Shown in pieces: positions 8,134 through 16,854 of a stretch of 64,000 nt of DNA. The DNA comes from Rheinheimera texasensis DSM 17496 (GTDB lineage Bacteria; Pseudomonadota; Gammaproteobacteria; Enterobacterales; Alteromonadaceae). The position numbers were made by a program, and so were the translations under genes. Position 1 is the stretch's first letter, and the number at the start of each line of letters is the position of its first letter. The notes below the pieces were generated by a model. The model was not told the origin of the DNA. It saw only the letters and a program-made list of their open reading frames with translations, and did no database searches. Location: NCBI RefSeq assembly GCF_000711985.1, contig NZ_JONU01000007.1, positions 434,001-498,000 on the forward strand, read 5' to 3'.

Positions 8134-9183
8134 CTATCTATCTTCAGCAATAAAACCGAAGATTTTCTTCAATGCCTGATCGCGAATACTATCCGCTTCA
8201 AACAACAACTCATGTTTTGCGCCGGCAAAATTCTCGACCTTTCCGCCAAAGCAAAGTGGCCCTAATTCCTGACAAAACTGTTGCTGCGCACTATTACTGA
8301 CGGCCTGTTCAGCACCTGATTGTAATATCAACACCGGTGTTTTGATCTGTTGGGCTAACTGCGACATTTGCTCTGCAACAGCACAAGCCTGCGACAACCA
8401 GGCCCACGTCGGGCCACCCAGCTGCAACTGCGGTTGTTGCTGATACAAATCCCTAAATAACTGATAACGCGTTTTAGAGCTGGTCAGAATATTGTCGGCA
8501 AAAGTCTGATCAAAGGGATATGGCTGAGCCACAAAACCGGCATAACAGTCCGGACAAGTCCACTCGAAAGCTGCTGCCAGATAACACCCATCCTGTTCAG
8601 AAAACGCCACTGTGGCATTTGGCGCTATCATTGGCGACGTCAGCACAGCACGCTGAAACAACGCGGGTTGCTGCGCCAGTAGCTGCACAGCGACAGCACC
8701 GCCCATCGAATGCGCTAACAGATTGAGTGGTAACTGGGTCTGAGCTTTGACCACTTCGGCAATAAATTGCTGCTGGTCCTTGCTATATAACGCGAAATCC
8801 GTGATGTGGCCTTTATGCGGGTCTTCAAGCTCACGGGGAGACAAGCCCTGACCGCGATGGTCCAGACTAAACACCGCCACACCTTTCGAGGCTAAATCAA
8901 AATAAAGCTCCTGGTATTTCAGATAAGCTTCGGTCCGGCCTTGCACTAATAACAGCGCATATTTGGCCTGTGGCGGTATCACGTAGGCGTAAGCCAGCTG
9001 AGAGCCATCCGGTGTCTTTATGCTGCCGGTCTTGACCTGTTGCTGCCAAAAGGACTGGATCTCGGTTGGATAGCGCGTCGACAGCGTGCTTTCCGGCACA
9101 GCAGCAACTTGCATTGCAACGACAGACAAAGCCAGTCCAATCAAAGTTTGCTTAAACCGACGGGCCTGCATCATTTTTTGCAT
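8134..9183 (-). CDS. alpha/beta hydrolase, lysophospholipase L2 (PldB)-like, exported
   Basis: Serine hydrolase likely acting on lysophospholipids or monoacylglycerols in the envelope. The 349-residue product has a basic N-terminus and a hydrophobic segment (12-27) that looks like a signal peptide or anchor, DHRGQG (108-113), the nucleophile elbow AHSMGG (Ser159), an LQSGAEQAV acid-loop region like E. coli PldB, and the catalytic His324 in AKHELLFE. ATG codons at 9183, 9174 and 9171 are possible; the second overlaps the upstream stop as ATGA, so coupled translation is likely. It is the last gene of a three-gene leftward unit with an FMN reductase and a membrane protein. Substrate is inferred from similarity to PldB. 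Confidence 0.82.
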   Translation of the reverse strand: MQKMMQARRFKQTLIGLALSVVAMQVAAVPESTLSTRYPTEIQSFWQQQVKTGSIKTPDGSQLAYAYVIPPQAKYALLLVQGRTEAYLKYQELYFDLASKGVAVFSLDHRGQGLSPRELEDPHKGHITDFALYSKDQQQFIAEVVKAQTQLPLNLLAHSMGGAVAVQLLAQQPALFQRAVLTSPMIAPNATVAFSEQDGCYLAAAFEWTCPDCYAGFVAQPYPFDQTFADNILTSSKTRYQLFRDLYQQQPQLQLGGPTWAWLSQACAVAEQMSQLAQQIKTPVLILQSGAEQAVSNSAQQQFCQELGPLCFGGKVENFAGAKHELLFEADSIRDQALKKIFGFIAEDR

Positions 9184-9722
9184 CTTAAAACCAGCGCCTG
9201 TAAAGCAACCAACTGCGCCTGCATGGTGGCGCGGATTTTGTCATCCTGCAGTGCGCCGTCGGCGGCAAACACACCACTGAAAGCATTGACGAACACTTCA
9301 GGTTTATTGACAAAATGCAGGTCCAGATACACACCGACCTGACGCAAATGATATTGTGCCCGTGAGGTGCCCATACCACCGCCAGCGCCCATGATGGCTG
9401 CGGCTTTACCTGCCAGCAGGCGGTTGTCTGGCTCCCGCGAAGCCCAATCCAACGCATTTTTTAGCGCCGGCGCCAGCGAATAATTGTATTCCGGGCAAGC
9501 AAAGACAAAACCATCGGCTTGTTCCATCGCTGCTAATAACGTGGTTACAGCAGGCGGCTTGGACGTCAGGTCCGCATTAAAGAAGGGTACTTCGGTTAAA
9601 TCCGCAATTTGGAGACTAACTTCAGCCGGCAGCAATTGCTGAGCTGTTTTTAATAAAGTCATGTTGTGTGACGCCTTACGCAGGCTGCCACAAATACCCA
9701 GTAAACGAATCTCCACCATCAT
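9171..9722 (-). CDS. NAD(P)H-dependent FMN reductase (ChrR/YieF family)
   Basis: Flavodoxin-fold reductase that uses FMN to reduce quinones or other acceptors in the cytoplasm. The 183-residue product shows the FMN phosphate loop GSLRKASHNMTLL near the N-terminus, the family signature PEYNYSLAPALKNALDW around residues 79-95, and GAGGGMGTSRAQ near 112. Both ATG codons at 9722 and 9719 are usable; GGAGAACA precedes them. The start overlaps the stop of the upstream membrane protein and its 3' end overlaps the lysophospholipase start, so the three genes are translationally linked. The physiological acceptor is unknown. Confidence 0.88.
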   Translation of the reverse strand: MMVEIRLLGICGSLRKASHNMTLLKTAQQLLPAEVSLQIADLTEVPFFNADLTSKPPAVTTLLAAMEQADGFVFACPEYNYSLAPALKNALDWASREPDNRLLAGKAAAIMGAGGGMGTSRAQYHLRQVGVYLDLHFVNKPEVFVNAFSGVFAADGALQDDKIRATMQAQLVALQALVLRCKK

Positions 9723-10162
9723 TGTTCTCCTTCAGGGGGCAACACAGATTGTGCAAAACGTTGTTTTAGCGCCCACCAGCTCGACAATGTCACCAGTGGG
9801 ATTGTGGTAAGGCTCAGCGCCATCAGCCACATCGGATGCGGCAGCAGATAAAAATTCGAGACGGCGCCTAAAAAGACCAGAATACCGATGGCCAGGGCAA
9901 AACGGCCGCGGCAACGGCCGGCCAACAAGGTGGCAGCGGTCAGGCCGGTAAAAATACCAAGTAACCAGCCAGCCAGCACTAACAATAAAGCACCTACAGG
10001 TAACTGTTTTAAATAGGCGGAAACGGCAGAACTGTCCTGCCAGTCGAGTCCAACCGGTGCGCGGTACAGAATATGACCAAGCTGCTCCACCGCAGAAATC
10101 GTAAAGAAAGTCACCACCACGCCGGTAAGCAGCGCCAAAATGGTCCTTAACAAGGCTGGCAT
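9719..10162 (-). CDS. integral membrane protein of unknown function, four transmembrane helices
   Basis: I do not recognise a named family. The 147-residue product has four hydrophobic helices, roughly residues 4-27, 54-76, 84-105 and 109-130. A soluble loop (about 28-53) carries LDWQDSSAVSAYLKQLP, and the tail is short and acidic. A run of Gly/Ala/Leu with GRCRGR marks a cytoplasmic loop. It is the first gene of the leftward unit with the FMN reductase (4-nt overlap) and the PldB-like hydrolase, so it may be functionally tied to one of them, but the sequence does not say how. Confidence 0.75.
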   Translation of the reverse strand: MPALLRTILALLTGVVVTFFTISAVEQLGHILYRAPVGLDWQDSSAVSAYLKQLPVGALLLVLAGWLLGIFTGLTAATLLAGRCRGRFALAIGILVFLGAVSNFYLLPHPMWLMALSLTTIPLVTLSSWWALKQRFAQSVLPPEGEQ

Positions 10163-10280
10163 CGCAAAACTCCTGAAGTCTGAGGTTGCGCTTGCAACAA
10201 TGTTTTGTTGACTGGCAACAGCTGTTTAATATGCCACTGCAGTATGACGATACTGTGCAGAAATTAGCAAATTTTTGCTG

Positions 10281-11120
10281 TCAGCTCTGTGACTTAGGCC
10301 ACAAACAATCAAGGTCTGCCGGCAAAGTCGCAGTGATTTGTCGGTTTTGATCAAGCTTTAGCACCAGCGGCTGACCAGCCAGATCGCCCCGCAACATCGC
10401 TTCTGTTAAACGCTGAAACGGCAACATAAACTTCAGCAGAGCAACTTTATCCATACCGACGCCGCGCTGGCGCCATAACTCAGCTTCCTGCTGTTGCCGC
10501 CATAAACAGACCGTTGGCCAATCCGGCGCCTGCAGATAAACCATCGGCTGTAACAAAGGCCATAGGGGCTGATAATGCTGTTGTAGCTGCTCATTTTGAA
10601 ATTGCCGCCAACGCTCCGCACCCGGCAACACATCTAGTGCATTCACCGGCAGAGCCATTTCAGCTTTACTGAGTGGCAAAGCGCCGAGGCACCAGCCTTC
10701 AATGATCAGCAGGTCGAAGCCGCACAGCGGCGTATCCGCCACCACATCATCCAGCGCTTTATCAAAACGCGGCAATGCTATTGGCTGACCGGCAAGGTGC
10801 GCTGTCAGGTCCTGCTGTAAGCCGTTGATGTGATGAGTACCGGGTACGCCACGTTGGCTCAATAGCGGATGAACCTGGGTTGCCAGTATTTGGCGTTCGT
10901 TGCGGCTTAAATAATAATCATCCAGCGACACCACACCAACACGCATACCGCTTTGTTGCAAGGCCTGTTGCAGACTGGCTGCCAGCGTCGTTTTACCAGA
11001 GCCCTGCGCACCACTGATGGCGAAAATTTTCAGCTGGCGCTGATGGATAACATCCAGCAATGCCTGCTGCCAGGCCTGGTTAAGCAAACTATTTTTTACT
11101 GTAGACTCGCCATGCTGCAT
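10281..11120 (-). CDS. P-loop kinase, D-glycerate 3-kinase/YggC-like
   Basis: Resembles the plant-type glycerate kinase (GLYK) family, of which E. coli YggC is a member with unproven substrate. The 279-residue product has a Walker A motif AISGAQGSGKTT (about 34-45), SLDDYYLSRNER (about 65-76) typical of the phosphoribulokinase/uridine-kinase-like group, RGVPGTHHING, a LIIEGWCLGA strand (Walker-B-like), and WRQFQNEQLQ. ATG at 11120 lies 3 nt after the methyltransferase stop, so the two form an operon. If GLYK activity holds it would make 3-phosphoglycerate from D-glycerate; that is inference from the family. Confidence 0.82.
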   Translation of the reverse strand: MQHGESTVKNSLLNQAWQQALLDVIHQRQLKIFAISGAQGSGKTTLAASLQQALQQSGMRVGVVSLDDYYLSRNERQILATQVHPLLSQRGVPGTHHINGLQQDLTAHLAGQPIALPRFDKALDDVVADTPLCGFDLLIIEGWCLGALPLSKAEMALPVNALDVLPGAERWRQFQNEQLQQHYQPLWPLLQPMVYLQAPDWPTVCLWRQQQEAELWRQRGVGMDKVALLKFMLPFQRLTEAMLRGDLAGQPLVLKLDQNRQITATLPADLDCLWPKSQS

Positions 11121-11123
11121 GAT

Positions 11124-11810
11124 TTAGCTATAGACCGTTGCGACGCATCTTTGCATTATCACCACATCAGGGCCAATGATTTCGAGACTAAAACCGTCAC
11201 GCTTTGCCAGCCATTCAAAAGTCTTTGCGTGAAAAAAGCTGACGTGAGTCGGGTCATTTTTATAGTGCCAGCGGGAAAAATCTTCGACCTGTTGTGGCCG
11301 AAGTCGTGTCATCAACCCAAGCCAACCACCAGGTTTTAACAAGTCCAGCCAAAGCTGCCACTCTAATGCCGGTTGATAGAAATGCTCTATCGCTTCTGTT
11401 GAACAAATGAAATCATACTGACGCTCAAGTAAGGTTGCGTCCGGCGCAAAATACGGGTCGTAATTGCTGACCTGATGTCCACCTTCCTCAAGTAGTAGAT
11501 ACAAAGTCGGCCCTGGGCCTGCACCAAAATCCAGCCCTTGTAGTGCCTGCGGGCCGAGGCGCTGCAACAAAGGCGCCGCCAGCTTGTTGAGGAAATGCCG
11601 GTAACCTGCATCACTCGGGTCATTCTGATGCTGCTGGTAGATCGCCAGTTCAGCGTCGTTGCTCAGTAAACTTTGCCGGCTGGCAAATACCAACTGACAG
11701 ACCGGGCAATGCCAGTATTGGCGTGTTTTATCTGTGTAATAAGGTGTGGTTGCCGGGTGTTGGCATAAAGGGCAGGCATCCGGCTGAACCGGATTGCGTA
11801 AGTCTGACAT
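11124..11810 (-). CDS. class I SAM-dependent methyltransferase with N-terminal zinc finger
   Basis: The 228-residue product begins with a Cys4 zinc-ribbon (CPLC at 13-16, CPVC at 35-38) followed by a Rossmann methyltransferase. Motif I is GLDFGAGPGPTLYLL (about residue 95 on), a later FICSTEAIEHF resembles motif II/III of type-11/12 methyltransferases, and LLKPGGWLGLMTRL is motif post-III. The substrate is unknown; zinc-ribbon fusions of this kind occur in small-molecule and tRNA/rRNA methyltransferases. It is the first gene of a pair with the GLYK-like kinase and divergent from purC. Confidence 0.82.
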   Translation of the reverse strand: MSDLRNPVQPDACPLCQHPATTPYYTDKTRQYWHCPVCQLVFASRQSLLSNDAELAIYQQHQNDPSDAGYRHFLNKLAAPLLQRLGPQALQGLDFGAGPGPTLYLLLEEGGHQVSNYDPYFAPDATLLERQYDFICSTEAIEHFYQPALEWQLWLDLLKPGGWLGLMTRLRPQQVEDFSRWHYKNDPTHVSFFHAKTFEWLAKRDGFSLEIIGPDVVIMQRCVATVYS

Positions 11811-11882
11811 GGAAAACTCCGTCGTCCTGTCTTAAATAATGCTGCCTATCATATCAGAGCGCAGATAAACTGCTGCCACCGA

Positions 11883-11911
11883 TTCAGTTAAAGCGCCCTT
11901 TCTGCTACACT
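11883..11911 (+). promoter_or_regulatory. candidate purC promoter
   Basis: TTCAGT (11883-11888), a 17-nt spacer and TACACT (11906-11911) lie upstream of purC, giving a start near 11918. The -35 match is poor, and I see no clear PurR operator. Confidence 0.35.
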
Positions 11912-11947
11912 CAGGCCCGCCTTTTTTCAGCGACAGAAGAAGTGATC

Positions 11948-13051
11948 ATGACTCTTGCAACTCAGGTCCTGGCGGTCAACGATGATCTGCCGATCCGCAC
12001 GCATTTACCTGTACATTCCGGCAAAGTCCGCAGTGTTTATTGGCTGACCGAACAGGACAGCGCCCGTCTTATCCGGGAAAAAAATTACCCGGTGCCAGCT
12101 GATACCCCGCTCGCCATTATGGTGATCAGTGACCGTATCTCGGCATTTGATTGTATCTGGCAAGGTGAAAACGGCCTGAATGGCGTGCCAGGCAAAGGCG
12201 CTGCACTGAATGCAATTTCAAATCACTGGTTCTCGTTATTTAAACAACATGGCTTAGCCGACAGCCATATTCTCGACATCCCGCACCCGCTGGTCTGGAT
12301 TGTACAAAAAGCCCGGCCGGTGAAAATTGAAGCCATTGCCCGGCAATATATCACCGGCTCCATGTGGCGCGCTTACAGCAAAGGTGAGCGCGAATTCTGT
12401 GGCATCACGCTGCCGGAAGGCCTGCAAAAAGAACAAAAGCTGCCGGAAATTCTGATCACACCTTCGACCAAAGGCATTCTGACCGGTCTGGCCGGCGTGC
12501 CGGAAGCAGATGACGTCAACATTTCCCGCGCTGACATCGAACGCCATTATCAGGCCTTTGGCTTTGAACAGCTGTCAGACATCGCTTTGTATGAAAAGCT
12601 GTTAAAACAAGGCTTTGCCGTGATAAGCGACGCTTTGGCCGCGCTCGACCAGATGTTTGTCGATACCAAATTTGAGTTTGGTTATGTCAAAGACACCCAA
12701 GGCAACAGCAAACTGATTTATATGGATGAAGTCGGCACACCGGACAGTTCACGGATTTGGGACGGCGCGTCCTGGCGCGATGGCCAGATTGTTGAGCAGT
12801 CCAAAGAAGGCTTCCGCCAGTGGCTGCTGAATCACTTCCCGGATCCGGATATTCTGCTGAACAAAGATCGGATGCCGGAGCGCGTGGCTCTTGCCCGCGA
12901 CAACCTGTTGCCGACTGAAGTGATGATGGATATTTCACGTACTTACCTCGGCATCGCCGAGAAAGTAATAGGCCGGCGTATTGAATTGTCCGCCAATCCG
13001 AAGGCGGAAATTGTTGAAGTGCTGAAACAGCACTACGGTTTAATCGACTGA
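11948..13051 (+). CDS. purC: phosphoribosylaminoimidazole-succinocarboxamide synthase
   Basis: SAICAR synthetase, the ATP-dependent step adding aspartate to CAIR in purine synthesis. The 367-residue protein is the longer bacterial form, not the 237-residue E. coli type. It has [12 protein letters not shown] near the N-terminus, [14 protein letters not shown] with the conserved DRxSAFD motif, [13 protein letters not shown], and a nucleotide-binding region ending [18 protein letters not shown] at 11948 follows an AGAAGAAG ribosome-binding site; a GTG six bases upstream is also in frame but less likely. It is monocistronic, ending in a clear terminator. Confidence 0.95.
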   Translation: MTLATQVLAVNDDLPIRTHLPVHSGKVRSVYWLTEQDSARLIREKNYPVPADTPLAIMVISDRISAFDCIWQGENGLNGVPGKGAALNAISNHWFSLFKQHGLADSHILDIPHPLVWIVQKARPVKIEAIARQYITGSMWRAYSKGEREFCGITLPEGLQKEQKLPEILITPSTKGILTGLAGVPEADDVNISRADIERHYQAFGFEQLSDIALYEKLLKQGFAVISDALAALDQMFVDTKFEFGYVKDTQGNSKLIYMDEVGTPDSSRIWDGASWRDGQIVEQSKEGFRQWLLNHFPDPDILLNKDRMPERVALARDNLLPTEVMMDISRTYLGIAEKVIGRRIELSANPKAEIVEVLKQHYGLID

Positions 13052-13078
13052 AGTTGCTGAGTTCAGTGACATCGCACC

Positions 13079-13105
13079 AAAAAGCCCGCAACAGCGGGCT
13101 CTTTT
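13079..13105. terminator. bidirectional terminator between purC and the SDR gene
   Basis: AGCCCGC (13083-13089), loop AACA and GCGGGCT (13094-13100) form the stem, with CTTTTT on the right and AAAAA on the left. It can therefore serve both purC (rightward) and the valine-degradation operon (leftward). Confidence 0.88.
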
Positions 13106-13119
13106 TCGGGGTTTTCTCA

Positions 13120-13881
13120 CTACATCGAAATGCCACCGTCGACCTCAACCACTCGGCCGGTGAAAAAGTCATTTTCGAAGATATATTTGGCGGTGTGCGC
13201 AATTTCAGCCGCTTCGCCTAACCGGCCAACCGGCTTCATCGCCACCAACCGGTCACGCGCTTCCGGCTTCATCGCATCGGTCATCGCTGTGCGAATCACG
13301 CCCGGCGCAATAGCGCCAACCCGAATGCCATAACGACCCAATTCCCGCGCCCAGGTCACCGTCATCGCAACCACGCCAGCTTTAGATGCGGCGTAATTGG
13401 TCTGGCCCATATTACCGCCACGAGCCACGCTCGACATATTGATGATGACGCCTTTGCGGCCGGTTTGAACCATCAGAGCAGCTGCTTCGCGGCCACAGAG
13501 GAACACGCCGGTCAGGTTAACATCAATCACAGACTGGAACTGCTGCAGTGGCATTTTGCCGGTGAGCTGACCGTCTTTATATTTCAAAAGCAAGCCATCG
13601 CGTAAAATACCGGCGTTATTGATGAGGCCGTCAATACTGCCAAAATCAGCAGCAATAGCGGCGAACGTCTGCTCAACACTGGCTTCATCCGCTACATTCG
13701 CGGCATAAGTTTCAACCCGCACACCGTAAGCGCGCAGCTCTGTCGCAGCAGCAGCGAGTTGCTCAGCATTCATATCAATCAGCGCCAGAGCCGCGCCGTT
13801 GTCCGCACACATCCGCGCCATTTCGAGGCCAAGGCCCTGTGCGCCGCCAGTGATCACTATGACTTTGTCTTTTAAATTCAT
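13120..13881 (-). CDS. short-chain dehydrogenase/reductase, FabG-like, last gene of the valine operon
   Basis: NAD(P)-dependent oxidoreductase of 253 residues with the classical SDR layout: TGGAQGLG cofactor motif (11-18), NNAGI (about 91-95), catalytic Ser in NMSSVA, YAASK (Tyr and Lys), and a C-terminal VVEVDGGISM. Asp in LIDMNAEQ at the end of strand 2 suggests NAD(H) preference. It resembles 3-oxoacyl-ACP reductases and 3-hydroxyacyl-CoA dehydrogenases. In this operon a role in 2-methyl-3-hydroxyacyl-CoA or 3-hydroxyacyl-CoA oxidation is plausible. That is inference; the enzyme's own substrate is not visible. It is downstream of mmsB with a 26-nt gap. Confidence 0.87.
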   Translation of the reverse strand: MNLKDKVIVITGGAQGLGLEMARMCADNGAALALIDMNAEQLAAAATELRAYGVRVETYAANVADEASVEQTFAAIAADFGSIDGLINNAGILRDGLLLKYKDGQLTGKMPLQQFQSVIDVNLTGVFLCGREAAALMVQTGRKGVIINMSSVARGGNMGQTNYAASKAGVVAMTVTWARELGRYGIRVGAIAPGVIRTAMTDAMKPEARDRLVAMKPVGRLGEAAEIAHTAKYIFENDFFTGRVVEVDGGISM

Positions 13882-13907
13882 CGCGTTAACCTATTTGCCC
13901 GCGGCAA

Positions 13908-14786
13908 TTATTTTTTACTGAAAAAACGGAAAATGCTGGAAAAATCGAGTTTGCCGTTGCCCTGCCGCTGATGCTGCACATACAAATTACGCGCTAATGC
14001 CCCCATCGGCGTGGTGGACTGACTTTGCTGGGCACATTCGCTGGCAAGGCCCAAATCTTTCGCCATCAAGTCGACCATAAAACCGCCCTGATAGTTGTTG
14101 CTGGCAGGCACGTTTGGCAACACGTCCGGGCATGGGTTATAGAGTTCCAGCGTCCAGTTGCGGCCTGAGCTTTTCAGCATGATCTCAGACAACACTTTCG
14201 GGTCCAGACCATTATCAATACCCAGCTGCAGCGCTTCGCTGGTGCCAACCATCAACACCGACAACAGCATGTTGTTACAGATTTTGGCAATTTGCCCGGC
14301 GCCAACATCCCCGGCATGGAACAGATTTTTGCCCATCGCCGAAAGGACGTCGTTGGCACGTTGGAAGTTCTCGGCGGAGCCGCCAACGATAAAAGTCAAA
14401 GTTCCGGCTTTAGCACCACCCACACCGCCGGATACCGGTGCATCTATGAAGGCGATACCGGCATCAGCCAGTAAAGCCCCGACCTGACGTGCGCTTTGCG
14501 CATCGATAGTGGAACAATCCAGCACCAAAGCACCGACTTTAATCTCACTGCGCACGTCCTGATATAAACCAATGACGTGTTTGCCGGCCGGCAGCATCGA
14601 AATAACAAAATCAGCGCCTTGCACTGCCGCGCGCGCGGAATCGGCGGCTTTGGCTCCTTCAGCCGCAACCGCAGCTAAAGCATCTTTATTTAAGTCGAAG
14701 GCCTGCACCTGAAACCCGGCTTTTTGCAGGTTCAGCGCCATCGGGCCGCCCATATTGCCAAGACCGATAAAAGCAACAACTTGCAT
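13908..14786 (-). CDS. mmsB: 3-hydroxyisobutyrate dehydrogenase
   Basis: Oxidises 3-hydroxyisobutyrate to methylmalonate semialdehyde in valine degradation. The 292-residue product has the NAD motif FIGLGNMGGPMA (6-17), the substrate signature DAPVSGGVGGAKAGTL, and the catalytic Lys region GAGQIAKICNN. The C-terminal AKDLGLASECAQ helix is also typical. GGGGAG precedes ATG at 14786. Its product is the substrate of MmsA, encoded upstream in the same operon, and its substrate is made by the hydrolase just upstream, so the assignment fits both sequence and context. Confidence 0.94.
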   Translation of the reverse strand: MQVVAFIGLGNMGGPMALNLQKAGFQVQAFDLNKDALAAVAAEGAKAADSARAAVQGADFVISMLPAGKHVIGLYQDVRSEIKVGALVLDCSTIDAQSARQVGALLADAGIAFIDAPVSGGVGGAKAGTLTFIVGGSAENFQRANDVLSAMGKNLFHAGDVGAGQIAKICNNMLLSVLMVGTSEALQLGIDNGLDPKVLSEIMLKSSGRNWTLELYNPCPDVLPNVPASNNYQGGFMVDLMAKDLGLASECAQQSQSTTPMGALARNLYVQHQRQGNGKLDFSSIFRFFSKK

Positions 14787-14834
14787 AGAATTCTCCCCTG
14801 TTAGCGATGCGTTTTAGCCCGCATCTGCCTGTAT

Positions 14835-15992
14835 TTATTGTGGTGGATGCAGCCGACCCAACGCGGCCAGCGGATGCTCGGCGGCTGACCAGGGTGAGCT
14901 GAACAATTCGTCAATGACCGATGTTGGTACTGAAGCTACATCCGGGTACAACCACTGTGGCCGCTGGTCTTTATCGATCAGTAATGCCCGCACGCCTTCG
15001 GTAAATTCGCCGAGTTTGCCGCATTGCACACTGAGGCCAAGTTCTAAACGGAAACTGTCGGCCAGAATTTTCGACTGCCCCAGCTGCAGCAAGCGATAAA
15101 CGATATGCGCGGTTATTGGACTGCCATACCGTAAAGACGTTTTGGCTTTACCAAGCCAGCTGTCTTCGTTCGGCATGGCCAGAATGGCGTCGATAGCCGC
15201 CGGTAAATCCGGTGTATTTCCCAGCGCTGCGATAGGCGTCTGATGCAAACGGATTTGGCTGGCCGGCTGCTGATTTAACGTCTGCGTCTCAATACTCATC
15301 AGCAAGTCTGACAACTTCTGATGATTCAGCACCACGGTATTGCCCCAGCGGATGCTGAGCAACGCCTCAATCACTTGTTGGCGTTTATCATGCGGAATAT
15401 AAAAGTCAGCTAAATCAATAAACTTAGCATCGGCGGCGTTAATCGAAGCACCGGTTAGCCCTAAAAACAAACCACAACCAGCTGGCATCCGGTTTAAAAA
15501 CCAGCTGCCGCCAACGTCCGGATACAAACCAATCGCCATTTCCGGCATCGCAATCCGGCTGGTCGCTGTCACTACGCGGTGCGAAGCGCCGGCCATCAGG
15601 CCTAAACCGCCACCCATCACGATGCCATTGCCCCACACCAGCACCGGTTTGTCGAAGGTATGGATGAGATAATCCAGCGTATATTCTTTGGTAAAAAATT
15701 CAGTTACATAAGGCTGAAAAGTAGCGGGACTGGCTTTCATCGTATGATACAAATCGCGGATGTCACCACCGGCGCAAAAGGCTTTGTCACCCGCGCCCTG
15801 CAACAGCACCATAGCGATGTCCGGATTGTCTTTCCACTGCTGCATTTGTGGCAGCAGCAGTTCTACCATCGGCAGACTCAGCGCATTCAGTGACTTTTCA
15901 CTGTTAAGCGTCGCTACGCCAATTTTTTTGCCATTGTCGGCCGTCAGTTCGCTGAACAGTACAACAGCCTGGTTTTGCGTGATTTCGGTCAT
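14835..15992 (-). CDS. 3-hydroxyisobutyryl-CoA hydrolase (crotonase fold)
   Basis: Releases CoA from 3-hydroxyisobutyryl-CoA in valine degradation. The 385-residue length distinguishes it from the roughly 260-residue hydratases. It has the crotonase oxyanion signature AFCAGGDIRDLYH (about 70-82), VWGNGIVMGGGLGLM, the Glu/Asp region PEMAIGLYPDVGGSWFLNRMP expected for HIBCH, and the long C-terminal extension ending WSAAEHPLAALGRL. AAGGAG precedes ATG at 15992. It lies 10 nt after the enoyl-CoA hydratase gene. The order hydratase, hydrolase, mmsB, with mmsA upstream, reads as a valine pathway. Confidence 0.93.
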   Translation of the reverse strand: MTEITQNQAVVLFSELTADNGKKIGVATLNSEKSLNALSLPMVELLLPQMQQWKDNPDIAMVLLQGAGDKAFCAGGDIRDLYHTMKASPATFQPYVTEFFTKEYTLDYLIHTFDKPVLVWGNGIVMGGGLGLMAGASHRVVTATSRIAMPEMAIGLYPDVGGSWFLNRMPAGCGLFLGLTGASINAADAKFIDLADFYIPHDKRQQVIEALLSIRWGNTVVLNHQKLSDLLMSIETQTLNQQPASQIRLHQTPIAALGNTPDLPAAIDAILAMPNEDSWLGKAKTSLRYGSPITAHIVYRLLQLGQSKILADSFRLELGLSVQCGKLGEFTEGVRALLIDKDQRPQWLYPDVASVPTSVIDELFSSPWSAAEHPLAALGRLHPPQ

Positions 15993-16002
15993 ACCAGGCT
16001 CC

Positions 16003-16776
16003 TTAACCGTTCACCCATTGTGGCGGGCGTTTTTGCAAAAAGGCGCTGACGCCTTCGACCTGATCTTTGGTATCAAACAGACCAACAAAAAGTTCACGCT
16101 CAAGCGGCAACGCTGCGTTAATCGAGCCACTGCGGCCCTGTTGGATCAGCTTTTTACAGGCGGTCACCGCTGATGGGCTTTGCTCTGCGACTTTTTCCGC
16201 AAGTGCCAGCGCCGCAGCCAGCGCTTCGCCGGTTCCGACTACTTCTTCAACCAGGCCAATCTGCAGCGCTTTATCGGCGTTAAGACGCTCACCACAAAGG
16301 ATCATGCGTTTGGCCCAGCCTTCGCCCACCAGCCAGGCCAGATTTTGCGTGCCGCCGGCACAAGGTAATAAACCGACTTTGGCTTCTGGCAATGCCAGTT
16401 GCGCCTGCGTTTCAGCAATGCGGATATCACAGGCCAGCGCCACTTCAAGGCCACCACCCATCGCGTAGCCATTAATCGCGGCAATCGACACACCACGGAA
16501 CTGGCTTAGCGTTTCAAAGGCTTCACCAAAAATCCGCGCCATATCGCTGGCGACTGCTTTATCGCCGTCAGCAAATAATTTTAAGTCGGCGCCGGCGGAG
16601 AAAAACTTCTGACCTTCACCGGTGATCACTAAGGCATAAACGTCGTTGTTTTGATTCAGGCTGCGCACAGTGTCACGCAAGGCGGTCAAAGTTTCCTGCG
16701 TCCAGGTATTGGCCGGTGGATTGGACATGGTCAGTAAGGCAGTGTGACCACGAAATTCAACATTTAACTGGGCCAT
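16003..16776 (-). CDS. enoyl-CoA hydratase (likely methacrylyl-CoA hydratase)
   Basis: Crotonase-fold enzyme of 257 residues. It has FFSAGADLKLF (oxyanion-hole loop), INGYAMGGGLEVALACDIRIAE with the AMGGG helix start, PEAKVGLLPCAGGTQNL containing the two catalytic-Glu region, and KKLIQQG near the C-terminus. Between the acyl-CoA dehydrogenase and the hydroxyisobutyryl-CoA hydrolase, the expected substrate is methacrylyl-CoA, perhaps also tiglyl-CoA. The hydratase class is clear; the substrate is inferred from position. Confidence 0.92.
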   Translation of the reverse strand: MAQLNVEFRGHTALLTMSNPPANTWTQETLTALRDTVRSLNQNNDVYALVITGEGQKFFSAGADLKLFADGDKAVASDMARIFGEAFETLSQFRGVSIAAINGYAMGGGLEVALACDIRIAETQAQLALPEAKVGLLPCAGGTQNLAWLVGEGWAKRMILCGERLNADKALQIGLVEEVVGTGEALAAALALAEKVAEQSPSAVTACKKLIQQGRSGSINAALPLERELFVGLFDTKDQVEGVSAFLQKRPPQWVNG

Positions 16777-16806
16777 AAGGATCCCTTATACGGAAAGACA
16801 AGCCGC

Positions 16807-16825
16807 GGGCTGCGTCCGGCAGCCC
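16807..16825 (-). other. intra-operon stem-loop without U tract
   Basis: GGGCTGC (16807-16813), 5-nt loop and GCAGCCC (16819-16825) form a perfect 7-bp stem in the 78-nt gap between the acyl-CoA dehydrogenase and hydratase genes. With no following U run it is more likely an mRNA processing or stability element than a terminator. Confidence 0.5.
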
Positions 16826-16854
16826 AACTCTTTGTTGTTATTTTGCAAACAGGC

